The notes beneath the pieces are model-generated. The model did no database searches. It had not been told where the DNA came from and worked only from the letters and a program-made list of their open reading frames with translations. Shown here in pieces: positions 7,841-16,549 of a stretch of 64,000 nt of DNA (its first letter is position 1; each line of letters opens with the position of its first letter). The stretch spans positions 62,001-126,000 of the forward strand of contig CAIKOJ010000051.1 of NCBI GenBank assembly GCA_903829015.1, in the 5' to 3' direction. The position numbers and the translations under genes are program-made. Source of the stretch: an uncultured Bacteroidota bacterium. GTDB taxonomy: Bacteria; Bacteroidota; Bacteroidia; Chitinophagales; Chitinophagaceae.

Positions 7841-8617
7841 ATGGAGAAACGGCTGGTTTTTGATATTGGTATGCATATAGGGCAGGATTCAAGGTATTAT
7901 CTTGAGGAGGGGTTTAGAGTAATTGCAGTAGAAGCCAATCCGTTTTTAGCAGAAGCTAATGCCATCAAATTTAAAAAGTATATTGATGACGGTTCGCTTA
8001 CTATCCTGAATGTGGGCATATCTGAGAAAGAAGGTGTTCTGCCATTCTATATCAACAAAAAGACCTCTGAATGGAGTTCATTTGATCTGGAGCTGGGCAG
8101 AAGGAACAACACTCCGTATGAAGTAAAAAACATCAGTTGTGTGACCACCGCTAGCCTGTTTGAAAAGTATGGTACACCGTACTATCTTAAAGTAGATATT
8201 GAAGGGCTGGATTATTTATGTATCAATGATCTGCCACCAACTAACAGCCCCAAAAACGTAAAATACGCATCGTGCGAAGCCACGGATATTTCACTGCTGG
8301 ATACGCTTTACAGGAAAGGTTATACCAAATTCAAGCTGATCCATCAGGGGTTCAATTTTACGCCGATCAATCTGAGCCTGGAGAAAAATCCGTTGTTTCC
8401 GGTGTTCCTTAACGTTTACACAGGGTTAAGGCTGAAGCTGAGAAGTATACTTCCTCAGAGGTTTCAATACAGCTCATCGGGGCCGATACCTGAGCATACG
8501 AAAGGCGACTGGATGACCTATGAACAAACGAAAGAATTGTATAACGCTTTCTACCATGGTCCAACAGGGCAAGCACTCAACGCTAAAAGCTGGTTCGATT
8601 TTCAGGCTACTTTTTGA
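7841..8617 (+). CDS. FkbM family SAM-dependent methyltransferase
   Basis: A 258-residue protein with a Rossmann methyltransferase fold. The SAM-binding start is FDIGMHIGQDSRYYL (about 6-20), followed by the acidic strand end AVEANPFLAEAN and the later YLKVDIEGLDY, which together define FkbM-type O-methyltransferases. The start was set at ATG 7841, preceded by AGGAAA, because the upstream 13 codons add nothing recognisable. The C-terminal 60 residues are less conserved. Members usually methylate hydroxyls on polysaccharides or secondary metabolites. No glycan cluster is adjacent, so the substrate is unknown. A hairpin terminator follows. Confidence 0.8.
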   Translation: MEKRLVFDIGMHIGQDSRYYLEEGFRVIAVEANPFLAEANAIKFKKYIDDGSLTILNVGISEKEGVLPFYINKKTSEWSSFDLELGRRNNTPYEVKNISCVTTASLFEKYGTPYYLKVDIEGLDYLCINDLPPTNSPKNVKYASCEATDISLLDTLYRKGYTKFKLIHQGFNFTPINLSLEKNPLFPVFLNVYTGLRLKLRSILPQRFQYSSSGPIPEHTKGDWMTYEQTKELYNAFYHGPTGQALNAKSWFDFQATF

Positions 8618-8654
8618 TGCCTGTCTTGCTTTCAATTAAATGATTTACCGTAAA

Positions 8655-8679
8655 ATAGCCGCCCAAAATGAGCGGCTAT
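8655..8679. terminator. Bidirectional hairpin terminator between FkbM gene and tig
   Basis: ATAGCCGC (8655-8662) pairs with GCGGCTAT (8672-8679) around a 9-nt loop. It is flanked by A-rich sequence on the left and TATTTTA on the right, so it can serve the two convergent genes. Confidence 0.7.
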
Positions 8680-8725
8680 ATATTTTATGTTTCCCTTAAA
8701 CTTCCCCGGTTAACGGAGTTGAAAA

Positions 8726-10111
8726 TTAATGGTGGTGGTGATGAGTAGCGTGAGCATCAGCCAGCTTAAAGAATTCTTCTTCACCTATCTCCTTGTCTTC
8801 GACATGGAACTGAGTTTCCAGGAAGCTGAACAACTTACCAAACAGCAGACGGCGGTAAGTTTCATCCATCATTTTCTGGTCTTTCTGGATCTTGGCCATA
8901 TAGCTATCCATCCATGGGGTATCGCCTTCATCATCCGGTCCGAGGCCAAAGTATGCCAGTACCCTTGTTTTGATATCGCCGTTTACTTCTTCTGCAGTTA
9001 CATTGATGTTGTTTTCGATCATCAACTTGTCGGAAATAAGCTGCCAGCGAAGCTGATGCTCAAAGGAACCATATTCTTTTTCTACATCATCTGCCGACCT
9101 TGGCTGCTCGCCGCCTTCGCGCATCCAGCGTTTCAGGAACGGAACCGGGAGGTGAATGTTGGTAGAATGTACCAGTAATTCATAGATCTCATTCTGCAGG
9201 CGCTCGTTGGTGATCCGGTTAAATTCTTTGCTCAGTTCTGCACTGATCTTTTCTTTGAAATCGGTGTCGTTGGTTACCTCTATGTTAGGGAATACCTGTG
9301 CGAATAATTCCGGTCCTAGTTCCTGAGGAATGAGCAAACCCACTTTTGTAATAGTGAGTTTGTAATGCTGACCGGCGGCTGAAACATCAGTTTTCAGCGG
9401 ATCTTTCATGAAACCAGCAAGTTCTTCTTCCGTGCAAATGTCTTTAGGGACAAACACGATAGTATCTTCCGGTTTTTTACCCATCAACATTTCTTTCAGT
9501 TTGGCGGGCATTTTTTCGAGCACTTCGGTATCATCGAGCTTCTCGGTGCCTTCTGCAACATTGCCATCGGCATCACAAACCTCGAAAGATGAATAGATCA
9601 GATCTTCTTTGTTGGTAACAGTATCCTGAGACTCTACTTTGCCGTAGCGACGCTTGATGCGCTCCAGCTCGTCTTCCATCATCTTATCCGAAACCGTGAT
9701 TTTGTAGCGGGTGAGGTGCGCTTTGTTCTTTACAGCATCTACTTCAAAATCAGGCTTTAGTCCCACTTCGAAAGAGAAGTCAACATCGGCTGGTGCGTTC
9801 ATGTCCAGTTGAATTCTGCTGCTGTCGGGCATGATCATAGGCTGGGCAAAAATGGCCAGCTTGTGCTCCTTCATATAGTCTTCGAGCTGTTTGCCGGCGG
9901 CACGAACCACCTCTTCATTAAATATTGACGGGCCATGCATTTTGCGCAGCATACCTGCCGGTACCATGCCTTTACGGAAACCAGGTACGTTGGCAGTTTT
10001 AGCGTATTGTTTCAAGGTCTTGTCGAACGACGGCATATAGTCGTCTTTCGATAATTTGACTGTTAATTTATCATGAAGTGTTCCAATATTCTCACGGGTT
10101 ACCGTAGCCAT
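8726..10111 (-). CDS. tig: Trigger factor, ribosome-bound chaperone, with polyhistidine C-terminus
   Basis: A 461-residue homologue of trigger factor, which binds at the ribosomal exit tunnel and shields nascent chains. The ribosome-docking signature GFRKGMVP is at 44-51. A middle segment (about 150-260) takes the place of the FKBP-type PPIase domain but is diverged and lacks an obvious FKBP active site. The rest is the helical chaperone cradle (for example LPVPFLKRWMREG). ATG 10111 was chosen because MATVTRENIG matches the family opening; the frame can extend upstream only through a TTG. The protein ends HATHHHHH, a natural histidine run that could bind metal, as in SlyD. Neighbours give no further clue. 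Confidence 0.9.
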   Translation of the reverse strand: MATVTRENIGTLHDKLTVKLSKDDYMPSFDKTLKQYAKTANVPGFRKGMVPAGMLRKMHGPSIFNEEVVRAAGKQLEDYMKEHKLAIFAQPMIMPDSSRIQLDMNAPADVDFSFEVGLKPDFEVDAVKNKAHLTRYKITVSDKMMEDELERIKRRYGKVESQDTVTNKEDLIYSSFEVCDADGNVAEGTEKLDDTEVLEKMPAKLKEMLMGKKPEDTIVFVPKDICTEEELAGFMKDPLKTDVSAAGQHYKLTITKVGLLIPQELGPELFAQVFPNIEVTNDTDFKEKISAELSKEFNRITNERLQNEIYELLVHSTNIHLPVPFLKRWMREGGEQPRSADDVEKEYGSFEHQLRWQLISDKLMIENNINVTAEEVNGDIKTRVLAYFGLGPDDEGDTPWMDSYMAKIQKDQKMMDETYRRLLFGKLFSFLETQFHVEDKEIGEEEFFKLADAHATHHHHH

Positions 10112-10922
10112 AATTATATTATTTTTAATTTTAAAGGGGTGCAAAGATACGAAATGCCATTTGAGAATGAGAGAACCGGGAAGAATAAATTACGATCAGG
10201 ATTTTCGGGATTCGGGGATTTTCAGGATGTATTTTTGAAACTTTACTTCCGTATCCGCTTCCGGAATTGCGGGAAAACTTCCGGTTTCTTCCTGCACCGG
10301 AAGCGATCGGAAATTTGTAATTATATGATAATCAATTTATTGTAAACAGAATTGCGGGTCAGACCTCTCCCGAGCTGCGCTCTTTTACTTGGTTTCCCTC
10401 CGAAAGGCGGGAGAGATCGAGTCAGTCCCTTAGGGCGCATTTTTTTACCACAAGGGAAGCAAAGGCAATTCACAAACTACACAAAGCACCGACTATGTAT
10501 ATTGCGCATGAAATTTTCCAACTTTTCTTAAAAAATGCCTGTTTTTGATAAGTGGTTGATAATCAAAGAATAACCGCAAGATTGTGGATAAGAATTTCCC
10601 ATTTCTTTCCCATTTTCTTCCCATGTAACTTTAGTGTTTTTTTAATGTATTGTTGCCTCCTATGGAAATTGGATGAAAATTTTTGATAAAAGTCCTGCTA
10701 CCGATTGACTAAATTTTGGCAGACCTACCTAAAAATACAGAGACAATGCGAAGTGGCAAAATTGAAAATCTGTGACGGGACTTATACGGCCTATGACAGG
10801 ACATAGCGGGCCTGTGATAGAAAAAACTTGTCTTAGTGACATTCTAAGACGCGCGGAGTAGCAGTTAAGTAAATAGTAACAAAACTTTAATTTTTATTTA
10901 CTGTATTCTAAATTGGTTAGAG
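10112..10922. other. Gene-poor intergenic stretch of about 0.8 kb
   Basis: No convincing gene on either strand. It holds GC-richer pieces around 10355-10445 (CCTCTCCCGAGC..., GGCGGGAGAGATCG) that look like degraded dispersed repeat sequence. AT-rich pieces follow around 10540-10680. The segment 10745-10865 is of more balanced composition (GACGGGACTTATACGGCC) and could carry a structured RNA, but no known family was recognised. Confidence 0.5.
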
Positions 10923-10930
10923 TACTTTTG
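10923..10930 (+). promoter_or_regulatory. Bacteroidota -7 element TACTTTTG
   Basis: TACTTTTG fits the TAnnTTTG consensus. It would start a leader of roughly 65-70 nt in front of the J-domain gene at 11005, containing the hairpin at 10961-10976. No clear -33 TTTG is present at normal spacing. Confidence 0.45.
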
Positions 10931-10960
10931 CGCGAACTGATATATAATATTATATGTTAG

Positions 10961-10976
10961 ATCGCCAGGTGGCGAT
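10961..10976 (+). promoter_or_regulatory. Terminator-like hairpin in the leader of the J-domain gene
   Basis: ATCGCC, loop AGGT, GGCGAT, then TTTTATTT. It is a perfect 6-bp stem followed by a T-rich run, located between a -7 promoter element and the ATG at 11005. It may be an attenuator or simply a terminator for upstream transcription. The same ATCGCC/GGCGAT core recurs in the terminator after the gene (11481-11501). Confidence 0.5.
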
Positions 10977-11004
10977 TTTATTTAAGAAGAATTGTAAAAT
11001 AGAT

Positions 11005-11454
11005 ATGAAAAAAATTATTGGATACAGGAAATTATTGGGCGTAACCGGGAATGCTGATCTACAGGAATTGAAAACTGTATACCGTAATCTGATGAAAAAC
11101 TGGCACCCTGATAAGTTTCAGGAGAGCGATGAACAGAAAGAGGAAGCAGAAAAGAAGAGCAAACACATAATTGAAGCATACCATTTTCTGGTGAGCATAG
11201 CACCTGAAACCCGGAATCTGACTTTAGCTGAGTACACACTAACCACTACCACCAGTGGTATTGTAGACTTCGATTATAAAGACGAGACTTTGTTTATGAA
11301 GTTTGTTGATGGCACCAGCTATGAATATTTTGGTGTACCGAAACCCATTTATATAAAACTGGTTAACGCACCTGCTCCGGCAAGGTTTGCACGCAGGCAT
11401 ATTTTTAACTCTTACCCATACAGGGTGTCGGCTAAAGTGCTGGAGCCAGCATAA
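11005..11454 (+). CDS. J-domain protein fused to a KTSC domain
   Basis: A 149-residue protein. Residues about 4-65 are a DnaJ-type J domain with the catalytic HPD triad at 34-36 (NWHPDKF), which stimulates Hsp70 ATPase. Residues about 84-139 (SGIVDFDYKDETLFMKF, YEYFGVP, ARRHIFNSYPYR) match the short KTSC domain, thought to be linked with RNA or lysyl-tRNA-synthetase-like contexts. The start is ATG 11005; an ATG at 10954 in the same frame lies before the leader hairpin and would encode part of it, so it was rejected. The gene is monocistronic, with a terminator directly behind it. The partner Hsp70 and the client are unknown. Confidence 0.75.
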   Translation: MKKIIGYRKLLGVTGNADLQELKTVYRNLMKNWHPDKFQESDEQKEEAEKKSKHIIEAYHFLVSIAPETRNLTLAEYTLTTTTSGIVDFDYKDETLFMKFVDGTSYEYFGVPKPIYIKLVNAPAPARFARRHIFNSYPYRVSAKVLEPA

Positions 11455-11480
11455 ACGATAAGTTTGCGCTAGAAACATTT

Positions 11481-11501
11481 AAATCGCCTTATGGGCGATT
11501 T
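11481..11501 (+). terminator. Intrinsic terminator after the J-domain gene
   Basis: AAATCGCC (11481-11488), loop TTATG, GGCGATTT (11494-11501), followed by TTTTGTTTAT. It has an 8-bp stem with a U-rich tail. Confidence 0.8.
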
Positions 11502-11684
11502 TTTGTTTATTTGGAGGGTTAAGCTGTTGCTTCTTCCGGGTTAAAGTGTAGGAGAAAACAAAACTCACCCAAAAATGAGAATTTCGCTTATACTACATAA
11601 ATCAACAGAAAACATTAATTTCGCCGACTTGCCGGAGGGTGTGTAATATTTTAAATTCCGGCATGTAAGAAAGCAGGGCAGGGC

Positions 11685-12014
11685 ATGAAGATACTGACGT
11701 ACAAATGGCTCATTCTGGGACTTGGTATCTTGTTTGAGGTGCTGGGAACTGTTTGTATGAAGTATGCCGAAGGGTTTACCAGGTTGGTGCCTTCGATATT
11801 AGTGTTTCTTTTTTACGGACTGGCACTTGCAGCGCTGGTTTTTGTGCTGGAGAAAATGGAAGTAAGTATCGCCTATGCTATCTGGGCAGGCTCAGGTACG
11901 GCACTAATTGCAATGTTGGGTATCATTTGGTTTAAAGAACCGATAAGTGTGGCAAAAGTGGTTTCGATAGGCCTGATAATATTGGGTATACTGGGTCTGG
12001 AACTTTTTGATTAA
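11685..12014 (+). CDS. SMR-family (EmrE-like) small multidrug/cation exporter
   Basis: A 109-residue four-helix inner-membrane protein of the small multidrug resistance family. The essential membrane glutamate is E18 in GILFEVLGTVCMKYAEG, and the family motif AYAIWAGSGTA is present in helix 3. SMR proteins work as antiparallel dimers that exchange protons for cationic drugs, guanidinium or polyamines. The type-specific residues do not decide between Gdx and Qac subtypes by eye. The next gene (SDR reductase) begins 23 nt downstream, so the two are probably cotranscribed. Confidence 0.9.
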   Translation: MKILTYKWLILGLGILFEVLGTVCMKYAEGFTRLVPSILVFLFYGLALAALVFVLEKMEVSIAYAIWAGSGTALIAMLGIIWFKEPISVAKVVSIGLIILGILGLELFD

Positions 12015-12037
12015 AATTTTAAGAGGATACGTAAGAG

Positions 12038-13201
12038 ATGAATATATTTTTAACCGGAGCTACCGGTCTTGTAGGGGGAGAATTGTTGGTCAGGCTTTCG
12101 AAACGAACGGATGTCGATAAGATATATTGCCTCATAAGGGCGAAGTCGGCGGAGGATGCTGATGCGCGTATCCAGAAGGTTTTTAATATTCATGAAGACC
12201 AATATCAGCAGGGAAAAGTAATACCTGTGATAGGTAATCTGTTTGACGAACAACTCACCCAGCAGTTGATAGATAATCAGCAACTGCTGGATGTTAATAC
12301 GGTTATTCATTCGGCTGCAAATACTTCTTTCTCAAGAGTAAATGACAAGCTGGTAGAAGAAGCGAACATAGGCGGACTTGAAAAAGTACTGATGTGGGCT
12401 AAAACACTGCCTGCGTTGAACACCTTCCTTTATATAGGCACTGCGACGATCTGCGGCAAGGATAATAAGCACCGTATAGTGCTGGAAAGTGAATCGCCTG
12501 ATACCAATGTGAACCACATTGTAAAGTATACCTATACCAAGATGAAGGGCGAGATGCTGATACATGAGCATCTGCCTGATGAGAAAATATTCATTGCACG
12601 CCCATCGATTATAATGGGTGACAGCAGGGCGATCATCCCACGGTCTCCGGTTATATTGTGGGCAATGGCCACGATTAACCATCTGAGACTGATGCCGGTC
12701 AATGAGTTTTCGAAACTGGATATTGTGCCGATGGATTATACAGCAAAGGCGATCATAGGACTGTTGTTTGCAAAGCGTAAATACCATACTTACCATATAT
12801 CAGCGGGCGTAAAGGCTGCAACCACGGCCAATCAACTCGCAAAAACGCTGGCTGATCATTTTGAAGATCTGCCTCCGTTTAAGTTCATAGACAAGTCGAT
12901 GCTGAAGCAGATAAAGCTGTGGACAAAAGGCAAACTGCACGACGACAGTGATCTTTATCAGTACCAGACCTACCTGGATTATTGGGAAGAGGTTTTTGAA
13001 GGAAAGGGCAATCTGAGGATGCTGTTTACTGGTCTTGACCCTTACCTTGAATTCATGGAGCTGGGTCAGATATTTGACAACAGCAGACTGCTGGAGGACC
13101 TGCCGGAAATAGGCAATTCGGAACCGGCGCATGAGTACATTGCCAAGTCGATGCATTTTGTGGCAAAGCTGGACATACTGGAAGGTGCTATAGATCCGTA
13201 A
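12038..13201 (+). CDS. Thioester-reductase-like SDR (NAD(P)-dependent, extended)
   Basis: A 387-residue extended short-chain dehydrogenase of the male-sterility/thioester-reductase type. The nucleotide-binding motif is GATGLVGG at 7-14, and the catalytic YxxxK is YTYTK near residue 167-171. RPSIIMGDSR resembles the usual RPSIV motif that follows. Such domains reduce acyl thioesters (acyl-CoA or acyl-ACP) to aldehydes or alcohols. Here the domain stands alone, with no adenylation or carrier domain. The C-terminal 100 residues are helical and unassigned. It follows an SMR exporter and precedes proline dehydrogenase by 62 nt. Confidence 0.75.
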   Translation: MNIFLTGATGLVGGELLVRLSKRTDVDKIYCLIRAKSAEDADARIQKVFNIHEDQYQQGKVIPVIGNLFDEQLTQQLIDNQQLLDVNTVIHSAANTSFSRVNDKLVEEANIGGLEKVLMWAKTLPALNTFLYIGTATICGKDNKHRIVLESESPDTNVNHIVKYTYTKMKGEMLIHEHLPDEKIFIARPSIIMGDSRAIIPRSPVILWAMATINHLRLMPVNEFSKLDIVPMDYTAKAIIGLLFAKRKYHTYHISAGVKAATTANQLAKTLADHFEDLPPFKFIDKSMLKQIKLWTKGKLHDDSDLYQYQTYLDYWEEVFEGKGNLRMLFTGLDPYLEFMELGQIFDNSRLLEDLPEIGNSEPAHEYIAKSMHFVAKLDILEGAIDP

Positions 13202-13263
13202 CTCCTTCCTTCTTTTTCCGAGGGTACATTTTATTGCAGTATACACAAGAATAAAGAGCGTTT

Positions 13264-14439
13264 ATGAAACCGGAATTTGATAACACGGAAATTGCGTTTA
13301 GATACCGAACAAACAAAGAACTCAAAAAAGCACATTTTCTTTTTTCGTTTATGGCATCGCCTTTGCTTACTAAGCTGGGAATAGGTGCGGCGCAGTTATC
13401 AATGAAGTGGCATTTGCCGGTGAAGGGGTTGCTTAAAAGCACCATATTCAGTCAGTTTTGCGGCGGGGAGACCCTTGAAGAAACGGCGGCAACAGCAGAC
13501 AATATCAGCAAGTATAATGTAGATACCATACTTGATTATGGAGTGGAAGGTAAGGAGGGTGATGCAGAGTTTGACAAAGCTGTGCCTGAGTTTGTAAAAG
13601 CAGTGAAGTATGCTGCGTCTCAAAAACACATTCCCTTTATCAGTCTGAAAGTAACCGGTTTTGCAAGATTTGGTTTGCTTGAGAAAATGAATGCCAATCA
13701 AACTCTGAGCAGCGAAGAAACGGCGGAGTGGAGCAGAGTGACAAAACGTATAGATGAGATTTGCGGCGTCGCAGCCGAAAGAAATGTAATGGTGCTGATA
13801 GATGCCGAAGAAACCTGGATCATAGAGCCCTGCAATCAGCTGGCGGAGGCAATGATGGAAAAGTATAACAAGAAACAGGTTGTAGTATTTAATACTTATC
13901 AGTTTTATTGCCACGGCACTTTGCCCTACCTGAAAAATTCTATTGAAGAGGCTGCGAAGAAAGGGTACCTGCTTGGTGCGAAACTGGTGCGTGGTGCCTA
14001 TATGGAAAAAGAACGAGCCCGGGCTGCTGCCATGAATTATCAGGATCCTATACAACCAGATAAAGGCAGCACCGACAGGGATTATGACGCAGGGGTTATG
14101 CTTTGCTTGAAAAACCTGGATAAGCTGGCAGTATTTATTGGTACGCACAACGAAAAAAGTTGTGCGGCAGCGGTTGAATACATGGAGCAAAACGGCATAG
14201 AACCCAAGAATCCGAGGGTGTTCTTTTCTCAGCTTTATGGTATGAGCGACAACATATCTTTTAATATTGCGAATGCCGGATACCACGTATCGAAGTACCT
14301 GCCCTATGGACCCGTGAAGGATGTGATACCCTACCTGATGCGCCGTGCACAGGAGAATACATCGGTTGCAGGGCAAACTAGCCGTGAGCTGCTACTGATA
14401 CAAAAAGAAATGAAGCGTAGGCAGTTGTTGAAGGGCTAA
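13264..14439 (+). CDS. putA-like (PRODH): Proline dehydrogenase
   Basis: A 391-residue monofunctional proline dehydrogenase: an FAD-dependent (beta/alpha)8 barrel that oxidises proline to pyrroline-5-carboxylate and passes electrons to the quinone pool. Recognisable pieces are SLKVTGFARFG, VLIDAEETW, VFNTYQFYCHGT, the substrate/FAD motif KLVRGAYMEKERARA, and the C-terminal YLPYGPVKDVIPYLMRRAQEN, which contributes the arginines that bind the proline carboxylate. The companion P5C dehydrogenase gene is not in this window. A hairpin terminator follows at 14474. Confidence 0.93.
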   Translation: MKPEFDNTEIAFRYRTNKELKKAHFLFSFMASPLLTKLGIGAAQLSMKWHLPVKGLLKSTIFSQFCGGETLEETAATADNISKYNVDTILDYGVEGKEGDAEFDKAVPEFVKAVKYAASQKHIPFISLKVTGFARFGLLEKMNANQTLSSEETAEWSRVTKRIDEICGVAAERNVMVLIDAEETWIIEPCNQLAEAMMEKYNKKQVVVFNTYQFYCHGTLPYLKNSIEEAAKKGYLLGAKLVRGAYMEKERARAAAMNYQDPIQPDKGSTDRDYDAGVMLCLKNLDKLAVFIGTHNEKSCAAAVEYMEQNGIEPKNPRVFFSQLYGMSDNISFNIANAGYHVSKYLPYGPVKDVIPYLMRRAQENTSVAGQTSRELLLIQKEMKRRQLLKG

Positions 14440-14473
14440 CCAACTCAAATACACTCTTAATTTACTCAATGAC

Positions 14474-14490
14474 GCGGTTGGTACAACCGC
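14474..14490 (+). terminator. Hairpin terminator after proline dehydrogenase
   Basis: GCGGTTG (14474-14480), loop GTA, CAACCGC (14484-14490), followed by TGTTTTATCG. It has a 7-bp stem and a modest U-rich tail. Confidence 0.5.
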
Positions 14491-14613
14491 TGTTTTATCG
14501 TTTGCGCACTGCTTGTCGGTTTGCTTTGTATGTTTGAAAAATACGTGTTTCACGGTATTTTGCTGCGATACGCTTGCTGTAGTTTTGTTCACTAATTCAT
14601 CAAAACCAAAAGA

Positions 14614-16452
14614 ATGATTATGAACAAGAGATCGGTAGGCAGAACTTTAGCTGTACTGTTGCTAAGTTGTGTGGTATACACGGCCAATTGCCAGGAGCAG
14701 ATACTGGAGAAAGACTATGAAATAAGCCGAAAGGCGAAAAAGGGATATCTGGGCAATGTGGAGAAAAAGGAAGATGGGAAGTTTGATATGATCTATATCC
14801 TCCCTAGTGGTGCCCGTAAAATAAAAACGGAAACATATCATTACGACAAAGACGCGAATCAGCTTGGCGTAGAAAGGGATGAAATGGAAATAGAGCGGGC
14901 CCACAGAAAATGGAAGTGGTTTACTTACCGTGGTGATTTTTTCCTAACAAATACGCTGACTGCATCTGTAAATCTTACCGGACAATTGGTGTTCAGAAAG
15001 AAGCTGGTAACAGCCAACTGGAACTGGTGGAGTGGTCGCTACGACAGGAATGTGAAAATGACCGATAAGGTAAAACCCAAAAGCGAAAGCGGAAGGTATT
15101 ATCGGTTTGTGGGCGGAGCGTATGAGGTGGAGCGCGACAGCAGTGTGCTGGTGCTGGCATTGCCTGCTACCGACGAAGCCAAATTTGGTGATCCTACGAA
15201 ATATGAACTGCTGAAGTGTGACAATATGGTAAACATTACAGTGGCAGCGCACCTGAACTTTCCATACGCTGTGCAGCCAGTGTTTAGCCAGCCAGTAGCT
15301 GACGACCAGATAAGTGAGTTGGCTAATGATGACGCACCACGTGACTGGGTAGTGATAATGGCACCGACAAGAATGAACAGCTCTAAAGACAACCGTGCTG
15401 AGGATCCGGCGGCATTCTATTATTTGCGTATATCGCCCGAAGGAACAGTAAAAGAAAATTTTGCGTTCAAAGCTCCAGCACCCGGCTTGCGTATACTACA
15501 GGCTTATGAGAAAGACGGAGCGGTGTTGCTTTATGGTATGAGTACCGGCAAGGAAGGCAGGTTTATAGATCAGGCGCTGGGCAACGTGCTGGTACCTACA
15601 ACCAGCGCAGACGAGAGTGAAAAACAAGCTGGTAATACAGATGAGAAGAAGGCATTTGGCGGTTTCTCGAAAATGGTAAATACTATGAGTGGTAAGGAGG
15701 ATGTGGGTATTACGCAGGAGAAAGTAGATGATATGCTGGATGAAAAGAAGTACACGCACTTTGCTTTTATGCGTATTGAAGGCGGAAAACTTGCGTGGGG
15801 CAACCTTACCGATATGGATGAAGTAAACGATAAAGCAGTTGCAGCAGAAGGAATGAAAAGACCACTTAAGTTTGATGGTAATAAATTCACTGTAAACAAC
15901 CTGCAGTTTGTAAAAGACGGCAGCATGGTGCTTAGTATACAAGACTTTAAAAAAATAAAATCTAAGAAAACTGTAGCCAGCGATAAGATTTACAAGGGTA
16001 TGTATTTGATGCACTTTACTACCACCGGGCAGTTGATTCACAACTATACTGTGAACGTGGAGCAGCGCAGCAAACGTGGCTTCTTTAACAAAAGCCCAAT
16101 GACCGCTGATATGTTCCCTGCAACCAGTTTTGTATATGAGTCGGAAGCGGGAAAATTAAAATGGATCATGCATATTGTGAAAGCTATTGACCAAAGCTCA
16201 AGTACTTCTTACGATTATTTTGGAGGTACAAGCACTACTACCACTACTTATGATCCGCTATACTCAATTGAGTACGGAGGTATAGACCTGAAAGCCGGAA
16301 CAGCATCGGATTTCAAGACACTGGGAGAAGATGAGAAGAGGAAGTATTATTTGTACGAGAATCATAACACACTTCAAAATGGCAATATGCTGTACTTTTT
16401 CAGTGAGACATTGAGAGGAGACAAAATGCTCATTTCGAGAATAGATCTGTAA
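14614..16452 (+). CDS. Secreted protein of unknown function
   Basis: A 612-residue protein with a signal peptide (RTLAVLLLSCVVYTANCQE; the cysteine is followed by QE, so a lipoprotein cannot be excluded). No known domain was recognised. The body is beta-rich with repeated strand-turn patterns. Charged spacers occur around residues 325-370 (ADESEKQAGNTDEKKAFGG, VDDMLDEKKY). The last lines (ISRIDL) do not resemble a T9SS sorting tail. ATG 14614 and ATG 14620 are equally possible starts. A strong hairpin terminator follows at 16473. Confidence 0.75.
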   Translation: MIMNKRSVGRTLAVLLLSCVVYTANCQEQILEKDYEISRKAKKGYLGNVEKKEDGKFDMIYILPSGARKIKTETYHYDKDANQLGVERDEMEIERAHRKWKWFTYRGDFFLTNTLTASVNLTGQLVFRKKLVTANWNWWSGRYDRNVKMTDKVKPKSESGRYYRFVGGAYEVERDSSVLVLALPATDEAKFGDPTKYELLKCDNMVNITVAAHLNFPYAVQPVFSQPVADDQISELANDDAPRDWVVIMAPTRMNSSKDNRAEDPAAFYYLRISPEGTVKENFAFKAPAPGLRILQAYEKDGAVLLYGMSTGKEGRFIDQALGNVLVPTTSADESEKQAGNTDEKKAFGGFSKMVNTMSGKEDVGITQEKVDDMLDEKKYTHFAFMRIEGGKLAWGNLTDMDEVNDKAVAAEGMKRPLKFDGNKFTVNNLQFVKDGSMVLSIQDFKKIKSKKTVASDKIYKGMYLMHFTTTGQLIHNYTVNVEQRSKRGFFNKSPMTADMFPATSFVYESEAGKLKWIMHIVKAIDQSSSTSYDYFGGTSTTTTTYDPLYSIEYGGIDLKAGTASDFKTLGEDEKRKYYLYENHNTLQNGNMLYFFSETLRGDKMLISRIDL

Positions 16453-16472
16453 TAACTGAGATTGATAAAAAT

Positions 16473-16508
16473 AAAAACAGGCGTCGGGAAATCCGAACGC
16501 CTGTTTTT
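16473..16508. terminator. Strong bidirectional terminator
   Basis: AAAAACAGGCGT (16473-16484) pairs with ACGCCTGTTTTT (16497-16508), with an additional CGG/CCG pairing inside the loop. It has A- and T-tracts on either side and serves the convergent genes at 14614-16452 and 16550-16933. Confidence 0.85.
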
Positions 16509-16549
16509 AATTAAATCGAGTAATTGAAAGGACTTAAAAAGTGCTGTAA

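Noticed and set aside
8729-8746. Polyhistidine run as a cloning tag
   Set aside because: It is followed by the natural stop, intergenic sequence and a chromosomal terminator. No vector sequence is present.
10745-10865. Possible structured non-coding RNA in the 0.8-kb gap
   Set aside because: Composition is suggestive, but no known RNA family or convincing long stem was recognised. Covariance search would be needed.
10954-11004. Upstream ATG for the J-domain gene
   Set aside because: Its first codons are the leader hairpin itself and add no J-domain sequence. ATG 11005 gives the standard opening.
13399-14376. Long reading frame (325 codons) on the minus strand
   Set aside because: Lies fully antisense to proline dehydrogenase. 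The product is full of cysteine, histidine and tyrosine with no recognisable domain, a typical shadow frame.
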